Below are positions 34,932-43,287 of a stretch of 64,000 nt of DNA, piece after piece (within the stretch, counting starts at the first letter, position 1; each line of letters begins with the position of its first letter). The stretch spans positions 150,749 to 214,748 of the forward strand of contig JAFRKK010000010.1 in NCBI GenBank assembly GCA_017431745.1. The letters run 5' to 3'. The notes beneath the pieces were generated by a model that ran no database searches, had not been told where the DNA came from, and was given only the letters and a program-made list of their open reading frames with translations. A program made the translations under genes and the position numbers. The stretch is from Candidatus Saccharimonadota bacterium. Lineage in GTDB: Bacteria > Patescibacteriota > Saccharimonadia > Saccharimonadales > Saccharimonadaceae.

Positions 34932-35643
34932 AATATTTTGGGAAAATTTGTCGAAAATTCAAAAGATTGGACTGGTTGCGGTGCTACAAGTGTCGATGAT
35001 AGTTATTTTGGTGTTGCTAGTGCAAACATTTACTGCGGAGAAAAGTCATGTAGAAATAGAAAGCCAGTCTGTGAGTGAGGCTGGAATGCCAAAGAAAGCT
35101 GAGGAGTTTATTTCACAGAATATTTGGTCAATTATTAAGAGTAGAGTGGCTGATGTGACGCAGAATGACATAGATGATGTGGTGATACGGGAAGGAACTT
35201 TTGAAACATCTGAGAACGAAGACGGGACCATAGCGGCTAAATTTATTGTGGATATTGATTCTTTGAAACAAACTTTTACGGTGGGGACTGGATGGTCGAA
35301 AGACGGGAGAGAAGTATATGAGACTATCGTTGATTGCCCGCCGCTTGAGTTGATGAAATATCCGGAAACGGTGTGTTATGGTGCATATCATAATACTTAT
35401 TCGCTTGATTTGTATTTACCATATACGGTATATTCAGAAGGGCGTGGAAGCAGTAGTTCGCCATCGGCGCCAAATATTTTGATTACGGGGAATCAAGATA
35501 CGAAAACTTTGAATATTATGGTATCGACATGCGACGAAGAAAGATTTAAAAAAGAGGCTTGGGAATATTTGAATACGGTACCAATTGATTTTTCAGATTA
35601 CACCGTAAATTATAGAATTAATGGGGTTAATACGGAGTGTTAG
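34924..35643 (+). CDS. Membrane-anchored extracytoplasmic protein, paralogue pair member 1
   Basis: 239 residues. An N-terminal transmembrane helix ('LVAVLQVSMIVILVLLVQTF') is followed by an extracytoplasmic alpha/beta domain ending 'YLNTVPIDFSDYTVNYRING' and a C-terminal Cys. The same ending ('VPID.S.YTV' plus a late Cys) occurs in the next gene, so the two are diverged paralogues. ATG overlaps the hydrolase stop by 8 nt. Family unknown; a chaperone, inhibitor or anchor for the hydrolase is possible. Confidence 0.6.
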   Translation: MFRIFWENLSKIQKIGLVAVLQVSMIVILVLLVQTFTAEKSHVEIESQSVSEAGMPKKAEEFISQNIWSIIKSRVADVTQNDIDDVVIREGTFETSENEDGTIAAKFIVDIDSLKQTFTVGTGWSKDGREVYETIVDCPPLELMKYPETVCYGAYHNTYSLDLYLPYTVYSEGRGSSSSPSAPNILITGNQDTKTLNIMVSTCDEERFKKEAWEYLNTVPIDFSDYTVNYRINGVNTEC

Positions 35644-36207
35644 ATGGAACAGGGCTATAGTTTAAGTAACATATTTAAAAATACGACGAAAAAACAGAAG
35701 ATTGGGATTGGATTGGCTTTGATGGTAATTGTGGTCTTGCTAGTGGTTTTAGTAATCTTTGTGATGAGTGGTGGCGATATGTCAGAAGGTGAAGGAGATA
35801 ATAATGTTGAGCAGAAAAATGGAGTTGTAAATGTGACAGAGGATACTTATATTAATGATAGTGGGTATACTGTTACGCAGGAAATTACCACATATGCAGA
35901 TGGCAGCGAGGTGATAACAGAAACTAAAATGGATAAGTACGGAAATGTGACTACGACTGACCCAACGTTAATTACTACCTATTTTCCGTATCAAGAGATG
36001 CGTGGACATAAGGATTCCGATTCAACTCTTCGTTATTATGTGAGAGTATATGAAGAGGATAAAACTATCGAAGCTTTTGTTGAATATTGCGATGAAGAGC
36101 AGGATAAGAATCTGGTATATAAATATATAGATTCTGTTCCGATAGATTTGTCTGAGTATACTGTGAAATTTGAAATAGCTGATATATATATATCTTGTGA
36201 AGAGTGA
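35644..36207 (+). CDS. Membrane-anchored extracytoplasmic protein, paralogue pair member 2
   Basis: 187 residues. A transmembrane helix at about 22-43 ('IGLALMVIVVLLVVLVIFVM') is followed by a short acidic stretch and a beta-rich domain with 'YINDSGYTVTQEITTYADGS' and ending 'YIDSVPIDLSEYTVKFEIAD'. It starts immediately after the stop of its paralogue and is the last gene before the terminator at 36267. Function unknown. The small minus-strand protein at 36520 has a comparable size, anchor and terminal Cys pattern. Confidence 0.6.
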   Translation: MEQGYSLSNIFKNTTKKQKIGIGLALMVIVVLLVVLVIFVMSGGDMSEGEGDNNVEQKNGVVNVTEDTYINDSGYTVTQEITTYADGSEVITETKMDKYGNVTTTDPTLITTYFPYQEMRGHKDSDSTLRYYVRVYEEDKTIEAFVEYCDEEQDKNLVYKYIDSVPIDLSEYTVKFEIADIYISCEE

Positions 36208-36212
36208 AAAAA

Positions 36213-36230
36213 TGGTGACCTCACCGAGAG
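36213..36230. repeat. 18-bp copy of the tRNA-Glu 3' end
   Basis: TGGTGACCTCACCGAGAG repeats exactly at 36291-36308, where it is the 3' end (with CCA) of tRNA-Glu. The two copies are in direct orientation, 60 nt apart, with a terminator between them. This is the footprint expected from tRNA-targeted integration and excision, or of a partial tRNA duplication. Confidence 0.8.
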
Positions 36231-36266
36231 TAACTTCGTTTCTCTCGGCTCGTTACCAATAAAAAC

Positions 36267-36288
36267 AAGCCACAAGTGGCTTCTTTTT
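36267..36288 (+). terminator. Rho-independent terminator of the hydrolase operon
   Basis: AAGCCAC-AA-GTGGCTT then CTTTTT. The upstream A-run lets it also act on the minus strand, behind tRNA-Glu. Confidence 0.8.
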
Positions 36289-36290
36289 AC

Positions 36291-36365
36291 TGGTGACCTC
36301 ACCGAGAGTCGAACTCGGATTGTCGGGATGAAAACCCGATGTACTAACCGTTATACTATGAGGCC
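36291..36365 (-). tRNA. tRNA-Glu (TTC)
   Basis: In minus sense: acceptor GGCCTCA/TGAGGTC, anticodon stem-loop TCGGG-TTTTCAT-CCCGA (anticodon TTC), T-arm CCGAG-TTCGACT-CTCGG, encoded CCA. All conserved positions are normal. Confidence 0.95.
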
Positions 36366-36386
36366 AAATTGCAAATGTACCTATGA

Positions 36387-36491
36387 CTCTCGGCGAGAGG
36401 ACGCTCGTTTCGCTCGCTATCCGCCTTCGGCGGGCGAACCCGCGTTGCCGGGATGAAAACCCGATGTGTCTGCCCGTTATACGAAGAGGCC
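36387..36491 (-). pseudogene. Decayed tRNA-Glu copy interrupted in the T-arm
   Basis: In minus sense, from 36491: GGCCTCT, a D-arm TATAACGGGCAGAC, the same anticodon stem-loop TCGGGTTTTCATCCCGG, and then GCGGGTTCG. From there the tRNA is lost: instead of the T-loop end and 3' acceptor strand, the sequence runs through small palindromes (CCGCC-GAA-GGCGG, and CTCTC-GCC-GAGAG). It cannot fold a full acceptor stem, so it is probably a dead copy of the neighbouring tRNA-Glu with an insertion or deletion. Confidence 0.65.
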
Positions 36492-36519
36492 ACGGTAGCT
36501 TTTATTATAGCAGATTAGA

Positions 36520-37005
36520 TTAGAAATTACAAGAGTAGTTAATGTCGTAATGATAAGATGTGCGTTCGTATGGAGGATCCATGTAGAATTTAATGGTAGT
36601 GGCGTTTTCGTCGCAGTAAGTAGTGAGATAATCGCGGTATTCGTCATTTTTTTGATTGTCGTAGAGGAGAAGATTACTTAGGCTGACAGGCGCAAGCCCA
36701 TCAGTGTGATATTTTTCCATTTCGGTGTCGAGATTTTTAATCTGTTTGAATTTGTCGGAATTGATGAGGTTTTCGTAGAAGTAGTTTTCGTAATAATCAG
36801 TAGCGAGAGCGGAAATTTTAGACTTGATCACTTTTTCAGTGTTGAAGAAGATAGTATAGATGATGCTAAAGGCGACGACAAGACTAGCAATCATAATGAC
36901 TAAAAGGATAGTCTTTTTGATGGCTGGGCTAGAAAGGTTAGTGCGATAGCGGTTAGAATTGTGAATAGCGGAACTGTATTTTTTACGATTATTTGATTTA
37001 ACCAT
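36520..37005 (-). CDS. Single-pass membrane protein, hypothetical
   Basis: 161 residues. A basic, polar N-terminus (~28 residues), a transmembrane helix 'TILLVIMIASLVVAFSIIYT', then a helical extracytoplasmic part and a C-terminal 'YERTSYHYDINYSCNF'. No recognised family. Size and topology resemble the proteins at 34924 and 35644. ATG at 37005 is preceded, in minus sense, by TAAGAT with 6-nt spacing, again suggesting a leaderless mRNA, and the promoter region is shared with the divergent pyk. Confidence 0.6.
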   Translation of the reverse strand: MVKSNNRKKYSSAIHNSNRYRTNLSSPAIKKTILLVIMIASLVVAFSIIYTIFFNTEKVIKSKISALATDYYENYFYENLINSDKFKQIKNLDTEMEKYHTDGLAPVSLSNLLLYDNQKNDEYRDYLTTYCDENATTIKFYMDPPYERTSYHYDINYSCNF

Positions 37006-37049
37006 AATTATATCTTATCATATTATTAAACTTATGGTAAGATAATAAT

Positions 37050-38483
37050 ATGAGCAAGTTTTTTAAGCGGACGAAGATTTTAGCAACTATTGGGCCGGCT
37101 ACTAATTCGGCGGAAATGATTACTCAGGTAATTATGGCCGGGGTAAATGGGTGTCGTTTGAACTGCTCACACGGATCAAACGAAGAGCGTGACCAACAGA
37201 TAAAGTGGATTCGTGAAGCAGCCATGAAAAAAGGTAAAAGCGTGGCAATTTTACAAGATTTACAAGGACCGAAGATTAGGCTTGGGATGTTGAAGGATAA
37301 TAAATTGGAACTTAAGGCTGATGATGAGGTGGTGCTAGAGTCACGAGATGGATTTGAACATGATGGTGGATTAGTGATACCGGTGCAGTATAATTTGGCG
37401 GAGAAATGTCGGGTGGGGGAACCGCTATCGATGTTTGATGGGTTGGTAAAATGTGAAATTATTGAGATTGTTTCAGATACAGCGATTAGGGTGCGAGTTT
37501 TAAATGATGGGTACGTAATGTCGAAAAAAGGTATTAATTTGCCGGATACGGATTTTGGCGGGGACATTTTGACTGAGAAAGATTTGAGCGATATTGAATA
37601 TGGGGCGGGTTGCGATTATGATTATGTGGCGCTTTCGTTTGTGCAAAGTCCGGAAGATGTATTGAAATTAAAGCAAGTGCTATTGTCGCATGGCTCAACA
37701 GCTAAGGTGATTGCAAAAATTGAAACTAAAAAGGCGATTAGCTCGGAACGAAACCTCGAAGCGATTGTGGAAGCAGCAGATGGAATTATGGTGGCGCGTG
37801 GCGATATGGCGGTGGAGGCTGGCGCTGAAGTGGTGCCGATTATCCAGCGTAAATTGATTGCGCTTTGTCGAAAACATGCTAAGCTGTGTATCGTAGCAAC
37901 GCAAATGATGGCTTCAATGGTGGATTCGCCGGAGCCGACACGGGCGGAGGTTTCGGATGTCGCTACCGCTGTAGTCCAGGGTGCTGATGCAGTAATGTTG
38001 TCTGATGAAACTGCTAACGGTTCGTATCCTTTGGAAACCGTAAAAGCAATGAAAAAAGTGATATTGTTTACGCAAAATCATTCGCGAGTAGCTACGGTGA
38101 ATCGAGATAATGGTACCTTGGAGTCAATTTACACGGCGATTTCGTCGGCGGCGGCTAGACTTGCGGAAAATATTAATGCGGATGTGATTGTGTGCCAGAC
38201 CGCTTCGGGTGTGACAGCAACGACGATGGCGGCGGAACGGCCGAATTTACCGATAGTTTCTGTTACGTCAAATGCTAGGGTTGCGAATCAGCTAGCACTG
38301 ATTTATGCAAATTCGGCGTTTGTGCGGAAGTATTCTGAGGATTTTGGATATGATTTGGCGCGAGAATTAAAAGAAGTGGGATATTTGCAACTAAAAGACG
38401 GGGTGAAAGATTTGACTGCGGTGATTGTGTCGGGAGATCGGGATAAAGTTGGGACTGATACGATTAAAGTTAGGAGAGTATAG
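37050..38483 (+). CDS. pyk: Pyruvate kinase
   Basis: Makes pyruvate and ATP from phosphoenolpyruvate and ADP, the last step of glycolysis. Motifs: 'TKILATIGPATNSAEMI'-type start, 'GCRLNCSHGSNEERDQQIKW', 'LQDLQGPKIRLGML', the catalytic Lys region 'KVIAKIETKKAISSERNLEA', 'DGIMVARGDMAVE' and 'ATQMMASMVDSPEPTRAEVS'. The 477-residue length and C-terminal domain are normal. ATG follows TAAGAT by 6 nt. The 3' end overlaps the convergent pgk by 14 nt. Confidence 0.96.
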   Translation: MSKFFKRTKILATIGPATNSAEMITQVIMAGVNGCRLNCSHGSNEERDQQIKWIREAAMKKGKSVAILQDLQGPKIRLGMLKDNKLELKADDEVVLESRDGFEHDGGLVIPVQYNLAEKCRVGEPLSMFDGLVKCEIIEIVSDTAIRVRVLNDGYVMSKKGINLPDTDFGGDILTEKDLSDIEYGAGCDYDYVALSFVQSPEDVLKLKQVLLSHGSTAKVIAKIETKKAISSERNLEAIVEAADGIMVARGDMAVEAGAEVVPIIQRKLIALCRKHAKLCIVATQMMASMVDSPEPTRAEVSDVATAVVQGADAVMLSDETANGSYPLETVKAMKKVILFTQNHSRVATVNRDNGTLESIYTAISSAAARLAENINADVIVCQTASGVTATTMAAERPNLPIVSVTSNARVANQLALIYANSAFVRKYSEDFGYDLARELKEVGYLQLKDGVKDLTAVIVSGDRDKVGTDTIKVRRV

Positions 38484-39522
38484 CTTTTAGACCCGGTAGT
38501 TCTTTGCCGAGGAGAAATTCGAGAGAAGCGCCGCCGCCGGTGGAGACAAGTGAATAATGAAGGTTTTTGTGGGTTTTTTCAAGATGTTCGATGAAAGCGG
38601 TGGTGTCGCCGCCACAAACAATAGTAGTGGCGCCCTCCTTTTCGCCGATTAGTTCAGCGGCAATGGTACTTGCGGTGGCGTAGGCTGGGTCTTCGGCGTA
38701 CCCTAATAGACCATTCCAGATAATGGTTTTAGCGTCTTTGATTAATTCTGCTAATTTAGCGGTGGATACGGGGCCAATGTCTAGTTTGTCGCCGTTTCCG
38801 TTTTCGTCAAAATCTGTAGCGACGATGATTTTTTCGTTGGTGGATTTGTAGCCGTCTGCGGCGATTTTTCCACCGACAAAAATGTAGTCGGCGAGACAAG
38901 CGAATTTATCAATTAAAGGCTGTTTGTCTTCAACTTTGGCGCCACCGATGATGAGGAGGAGTGGTTTTTGAGGATTTTCAATAGCAGACTTGAGATTATT
39001 GATTTCTTTTTCGACTAGTAGACCGGCATAAACTGGAAGGTGGTTTTTAATTGCGTCGGTGGAGGCGTGGGCACGATGGATAACTGCAAAACCGTCTTGG
39101 ACGTAAAGATCGGCGTCGGTCGAATAAACGATATTTTTGATGAAATCGCTATCATTAGCCTCTTCGCCGGGGTCGGTGCGGAGATTCTCGAGCAATGCGA
39201 TTTTGACTTCTTTTGGAATAGGGATTTTTTCGCCTTTTTCGGGTAAAGAATAAAAACCAATGACTTGGTCGGGAAGTAGTTTTTTGAGGACTTTAGTGAC
39301 TGGGGAAAGAGTGGTTTCGGGGGTGAGTTTGCCTTTGGGACGGCCAAGATGGGAAATGAGAACAATTCTTTTAGCGCCGTGCTCTAGTAAATAATTAATA
39401 GTAGGCAGGCTGGCGCGGATACGAAGGTCACTTTCTATTTTGCCTTTTTCAACGGGGACGTTGTAATCTACGCGTACTAGGATAGTTTTATCTTTGATAT
39501 CGATATCTTCGATTGTTTTCAT
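38470..39522 (-). CDS. pgk: Phosphoglycerate kinase
   Basis: Transfers phosphate from 1,3-bisphosphoglycerate to ADP. Motifs: 'KTILVRVDYNVPVEKGKIES', 'KRIVLISHLGRPKGKLTPET', 'LLLIIGGAKVEDKQPLIDKF', 'IWNGLLGYAEDP' and 'TTIVCGGDTTAFIEHLEKTH' with a final 'STGGGASLEFLLGKELPGL'. At 350 residues it is about 40 shorter than most bacterial Pgk, the loss being spread over loops. ATG is preceded by AAAGGAGGAAT, so it is translated with a ribosome binding site. It overlaps pyk tail-to-tail. Confidence 0.95.
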   Translation of the reverse strand: MKTIEDIDIKDKTILVRVDYNVPVEKGKIESDLRIRASLPTINYLLEHGAKRIVLISHLGRPKGKLTPETTLSPVTKVLKKLLPDQVIGFYSLPEKGEKIPIPKEVKIALLENLRTDPGEEANDSDFIKNIVYSTDADLYVQDGFAVIHRAHASTDAIKNHLPVYAGLLVEKEINNLKSAIENPQKPLLLIIGGAKVEDKQPLIDKFACLADYIFVGGKIAADGYKSTNEKIIVATDFDENGNGDKLDIGPVSTAKLAELIKDAKTIIWNGLLGYAEDPAYATASTIAAELIGEKEGATTIVCGGDTTAFIEHLEKTHKNLHYSLVSTGGGASLEFLLGKELPGLKAILS

Positions 39523-39531
39523 ATTCCTCCT

Positions 39532-41082
39532 TTATATTCCGGTTAATGGGACGATGTCGGCGCCGAGGTGCCGGAGTCTGGCGGCGAAATCTTGGTAGCC
39601 GCGATTAATGGTGTAGACGTTACGCAAGATTGATTTGCCAGGGGCGGCTAACATACCGATTAATACCACCACTGCTGGACGCAAAGCTTGTGGGGCGACT
39701 AATTCTGTGGGGCGGAAATTGGTGGGGCCTTCAATGTAGACGCGGTGAGCATCAAGAAGCTCCACTTTGACGTTTAAATTGGATAATTCAGTAATATAAA
39801 CGGCGCGGTTTTCGAAAACCCAGTCATGGATTAAGGTGCGACCTTCGGCTACTGCGGCAATAATGGAAAAGAAGGGGAGATTGTCGATGTTAAGACCAGG
39901 AAATGGCATGGGGTGGATTTTGTCGACTGGAGCATTCAGCTTAGATTTTTTGATGGTTAAGTCTACTAATCTAGTTTTGCCATTGGCGGATAAGTATTCT
40001 TCGGAAAGAACGATCTTGGCATTCATGTTTTTTAAAACTTCGAGCTCAATTTCGAGGAACTCAATCGGGGCGCGAGTGATGGTGATTTCGGAATTTGTCA
40101 CGAGAGCCGCCGCTATAAACGACATGGCTTCGATTGGGTCTTCTGAAATATTGTAGTCGGCTTCGGTGTCGATTTTTCTTTTGCCGGTGATGGTTAATCT
40201 GGTGGTACCAATGCCATCAATTTTGATGCCGAGTTTTTCAAGGAAAAAGCACATATCTTGAACCATGTAGTTGGGCGATGCGCCAACGATGGTAGTTTTG
40301 CCTGGATTCAGGGCGGCAGCCATTAGGACATTTTCGGTCACTGTGTCGCCACGCTCGGTTAGTACGATGTATCTGTTTTCGCGGTTTTTGAGGGCTTTTT
40401 GGTCGACTTCGATTTCGTAGAAGCCGCTATTACACTCTGCGTCTACCTTGAGGCCGAACGATTCTAGAGCTTTGAGATGCGGTTCGATGGTCCTTGTGCC
40501 AAGCGAACAACCACCGGCGTAGGGCAGGGTAAATTTTTCGAATTTATGAATCAAGGGGCCAAGGAACATAATGATTGAACGAGTTTTTCGGGCGGCTTCG
40601 ATATCTAATTCGTCTATTTTTAATTCACGTGGTGATATAATTTCGAGGTCCCGGTGACGGTTTGTCCAGTGACATTTTACGCCAATCGATTCCAAAACTT
40701 CAATAATTCGAAAGACTTCTTCGATACGAGCAACACGGTGGAGGGTGGTTTTGCCGGTATTTAGAAGAGCTGCACAAAGGAGGCCTACTGCTGCGTTTTT
40801 GGATGTGTTGATGGTGATTTCGCCCATCAATTCCTTGCCGCCTTGAATGCGAAAACTTTGCGAAGCGGAGTCATTTATAGAGAGAATTTGGGCGCCAAAG
40901 GCTTCGGAGAGTTTTTTAATCATTTCTAGTGAGACGTTTTGGCCGCCTTTTTCGATGCGGTGAATTGCGGATTGTGAAGTGCCGGTGGCTTTAGCTAGTT
41001 CGCCTTGGGTCCAACCCCTTTCCTCACGCATGTGCGCGATGGTTTCACCGATTACTTGCTGATAACTTTTCGGTTTTTTCAT
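39532..41082 (-). CDS. murA: UDP-GlcNAc enolpyruvyl transferase MurA with N-terminal XRE HTH
   Basis: MurA makes the first committed peptidoglycan precursor. Residues about 75-516 are MurA: 'KELMGEITINTSKNAAVGLL', the catalytic Cys in 'YAGGCSLGTRTIEPHLKALE', 'RGDTVTENVLMAAALNPGKT', 'INRGYQDFAARLRHLGADI'. Residues 1-72 form an XRE/Cro helix-turn-helix: 'REERGWTQGELAKATGTSQS' then 'AIHRIEKGGQNVSLEMIKKL'. The fusion is one continuous frame with no internal start favoured by a ribosome binding site. ATG follows TATAAT by 7 nt. It could couple wall precursor supply to transcription, possibly its own. Confidence 0.93.
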   Translation of the reverse strand: MKKPKSYQQVIGETIAHMREERGWTQGELAKATGTSQSAIHRIEKGGQNVSLEMIKKLSEAFGAQILSINDSASQSFRIQGGKELMGEITINTSKNAAVGLLCAALLNTGKTTLHRVARIEEVFRIIEVLESIGVKCHWTNRHRDLEIISPRELKIDELDIEAARKTRSIIMFLGPLIHKFEKFTLPYAGGCSLGTRTIEPHLKALESFGLKVDAECNSGFYEIEVDQKALKNRENRYIVLTERGDTVTENVLMAAALNPGKTTIVGASPNYMVQDMCFFLEKLGIKIDGIGTTRLTITGKRKIDTEADYNISEDPIEAMSFIAAALVTNSEITITRAPIEFLEIELEVLKNMNAKIVLSEEYLSANGKTRLVDLTIKKSKLNAPVDKIHPMPFPGLNIDNLPFFSIIAAVAEGRTLIHDWVFENRAVYITELSNLNVKVELLDAHRVYIEGPTNFRPTELVAPQALRPAVVVLIGMLAAPGKSILRNVYTINRGYQDFAARLRHLGADIVPLTGI

Positions 41083-41133
41083 GTTTTAAATTATATCACA
41101 GGATGAATAAAATATCTATGATATAATTAAGTG

Positions 41134-43233
41134 ATGGATAAGATTTTGGAGGGATTAAACGAAAGACAAAGGGAGGCGGTGGAATGTTTGAAAGGGCCAC
41201 TTTTGATTTTGGCGGGAGCAGGATCTGGGAAAACTAAGACTTTGACACATAGGATTGCGAATTTGATTGCTCACGGGGTTTCGCCAAATGAAATTCTTGC
41301 GGTAACGTTTACCAATAAAGCGGCCAAGGAAATGCGTAATAGATTATGGGATTTGCTGCAAAAGGCTTCGGGACACGGGTCGCTCCGGCCCGTCGTCACG
41401 GGCGGAGCGCCCTCTTTCGACACTACGCTACGCCTTCGGCGAACGGTCGTGACCTCCGAACGGTCCCGAGAGCCTCTCGCAGCAAATCCCAAACCATTTA
41501 TGCCTTATATGGGGACGTTTCATGGGATTGCCGTCCGGATTTTGAGGATTGAGGCGGAAGTTTTGGGGCTAGATAAAAACTTTGTGATTTATGATGTAGA
41601 TGACCAGGTATCACTGATTCGGCGGATTTTGAAGGAGCTGAAGATGACGGATAACAAACAGTTGAAGCCGAAATCGATTCAGTCGATTATTTCGGCTGAG
41701 AAAAATAAAGGAAATGGACCGGAGGAATATGAAGCTAGCGCGTACTATCCGAACCAAAAAAACATCGCCAAAGTATTTTATAAATATGAAGCTGAAAAAA
41801 AGAAGGCGGGGGCGCTGGATTTTGATGATTTACTGCTTTATGAATTAGATTTGTTTAAAAATTACCCTGAAGTTAGAGAAAAATGGCGAAAACGGTTTCG
41901 ACATATTTTGATTGATGAGTATCAGGATACTAATATGGTCCAGTACAATATTGTGAAGCTACTGGTGGGGGAGGAGCGGAATATTTGTGTGGTGGGAGAT
42001 GATTGGCAGTCGATTTATTCATGGCGGGGGGCGGATTTTACAAATATTTTGAATTTTGAGAAGGATTTTCCGGGGGCTAAAGTGATAAAACTGGAGCAGA
42101 ATTATCGTTCGACAGGGAATATTTTGCAGGCGGCACAGAAAGTAATAAACGAGAATAAACAGCGGACGGAGAAGGTGTTATTTACAGAGGCAGATAAAGG
42201 TGCTCCGGTTGAAATTGAGTCGCTTAGAGATGAGAATGCGGAAGCGAATTATGTGGCGCTTTCGATTTTGAAGATGCAAAAAGAATTTCCGGATTTTAGT
42301 GATTTTGCGGTGCTGTATCGGACGAACGCACAGTCGTATGCTTTTGAAAAGGCGTTTATTGAGATGCGTTTGCCATATAAAATTGTTGGTGGGGTGAGAT
42401 TTTATGATCGGCGTGAGGTGAAGGACGTGCTGGCGATTTTGAGATTGGTGATGAACCAGCGAGACAAAGTGAGTCTTGCGAGGGTTTGTACGAATGTTTT
42501 GAGTGGAGTAGGTGAGGTTTCGCTCGGAAGAGTTTTGGAAGCGATGGATGCGATTGATGGCTCTTGGCCACTATTTGATGCGGATTTGCCGGAAGTGCTA
42601 AAGGCGGCGAAGGCACGGAATGGTTTGATGCGGTTAGTAAATTTCTTGAAAAAAGTGAAAATTGAAGATAATCCGGGGGAGATTGTGGGGCAGGCGATTG
42701 AGTATTTTGATTTTCGGACTTTGACGGATGACGGGACACCAAGTAGTGAAGAGAGAATGCGGAATTTGGAAGTGCTACAAGCGAACGCAATGGAGTATGA
42801 GAATTTGGAAGAGTTTTTGGCGGATGCAACGCTAATGTCATCGGCGGATGAGAGCGCAGGGCAAAATGCAGTGACTTTAATGACAATACACGCGGCCAAG
42901 GGTTTGGAATTTCCGGTAGTGTTTATTGTCGGGATGGAGGAGGGGTTATTCCCGGGGTCGCGTTCTTATGATAATGAAGCGGATTTGGAGGAAGAGCGGC
43001 GACTAGCTTATGTGGGGATGACACGAGCGATGCAGCGATTATTTTTGACATATGCCGGTTCGCGGTTCTCGTTTGGGTCGCGCAGTTTTAATATGCCGTC
43101 GAGATTTTTGACGGAACTAGGCTATAACCCGTACGGGTCAAGTGGCTATCATGATGAGGATGGGGACGGGTTTACGGATTTTGAAGAATCAGATTTTGAT
43201 CCATTTCCAGATGATTTGCCAGTTTTTGAATAA
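41134..43233 (+). CDS. pcrA: UvrD/PcrA-type superfamily 1 helicase with palindromic insert
   Basis: 3'-5' DNA helicase used in repair and replication restart. Motifs: I 'LAGAGSGKTKTLTHRIANLI', Ia 'VTFTNKAAKEMRNRL', II 'LIDEYQDTNMVQY', III 'VGDDWQSIYSWRGADF', IV 'LEQNYRSTGNILQAAQKVIN', V/VI 'TIHAAKGLEFPVVFIVGMEE' and 'RRLAYVGMTRAMQRLFLTYA'. Residues about 72-119 are encoded by a family-B palindromic element placed between motif Ia and the conserved 'YMGTFHGIAVRIL'. ATG at 41134 is 6 nt after TATAAT (a GTG lies one codon earlier). The acidic C-terminus lacks the usual PcrA Tudor-like end. Confidence 0.94.
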   Translation: MDKILEGLNERQREAVECLKGPLLILAGAGSGKTKTLTHRIANLIAHGVSPNEILAVTFTNKAAKEMRNRLWDLLQKASGHGSLRPVVTGGAPSFDTTLRLRRTVVTSERSREPLAANPKPFMPYMGTFHGIAVRILRIEAEVLGLDKNFVIYDVDDQVSLIRRILKELKMTDNKQLKPKSIQSIISAEKNKGNGPEEYEASAYYPNQKNIAKVFYKYEAEKKKAGALDFDDLLLYELDLFKNYPEVREKWRKRFRHILIDEYQDTNMVQYNIVKLLVGEERNICVVGDDWQSIYSWRGADFTNILNFEKDFPGAKVIKLEQNYRSTGNILQAAQKVINENKQRTEKVLFTEADKGAPVEIESLRDENAEANYVALSILKMQKEFPDFSDFAVLYRTNAQSYAFEKAFIEMRLPYKIVGGVRFYDRREVKDVLAILRLVMNQRDKVSLARVCTNVLSGVGEVSLGRVLEAMDAIDGSWPLFDADLPEVLKAAKARNGLMRLVNFLKKVKIEDNPGEIVGQAIEYFDFRTLTDDGTPSSEERMRNLEVLQANAMEYENLEEFLADATLMSSADESAGQNAVTLMTIHAAKGLEFPVVFIVGMEEGLFPGSRSYDNEADLEEERRLAYVGMTRAMQRLFLTYAGSRFSFGSRSFNMPSRFLTELGYNPYGSSGYHDEDGDGFTDFEESDFDPFPDDLPVFE
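41348..41490 (+). repeat. Palindromic insertion element, core family B, in frame in the UvrD-type helicase gene
   Basis: Arms 41348-41367 and 41471-41490 (GGGATTTGCTGCAAAAGGCT against its complement, two mismatches). The core begins TCGGGACACGGGTCGCTCC, contains CCCGTCGTCACGGGCGGAGC and ends GGTCGTGACCTCCGAACGGTCCCGAG. Relative to the copy at 28881 it carries an extra ~25 nt (ACACTACGCTACGCCTTCGG region), itself a small hairpin. Confidence 0.85.
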
Positions 43234-43287
43234 ATTCTTGAAAAAAAGGATAGTTTAGGGCATAATGGGGGTATAAAAGGAGCTTTT

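Noticed and set aside
36231..36262. An additional family-A/B palindromic element near tRNA-Glu
   Set aside because: ACCGAGAG...CTCTCGG pairs, but the TCGGACAC...GTCCTC core ends and long arms are absent.
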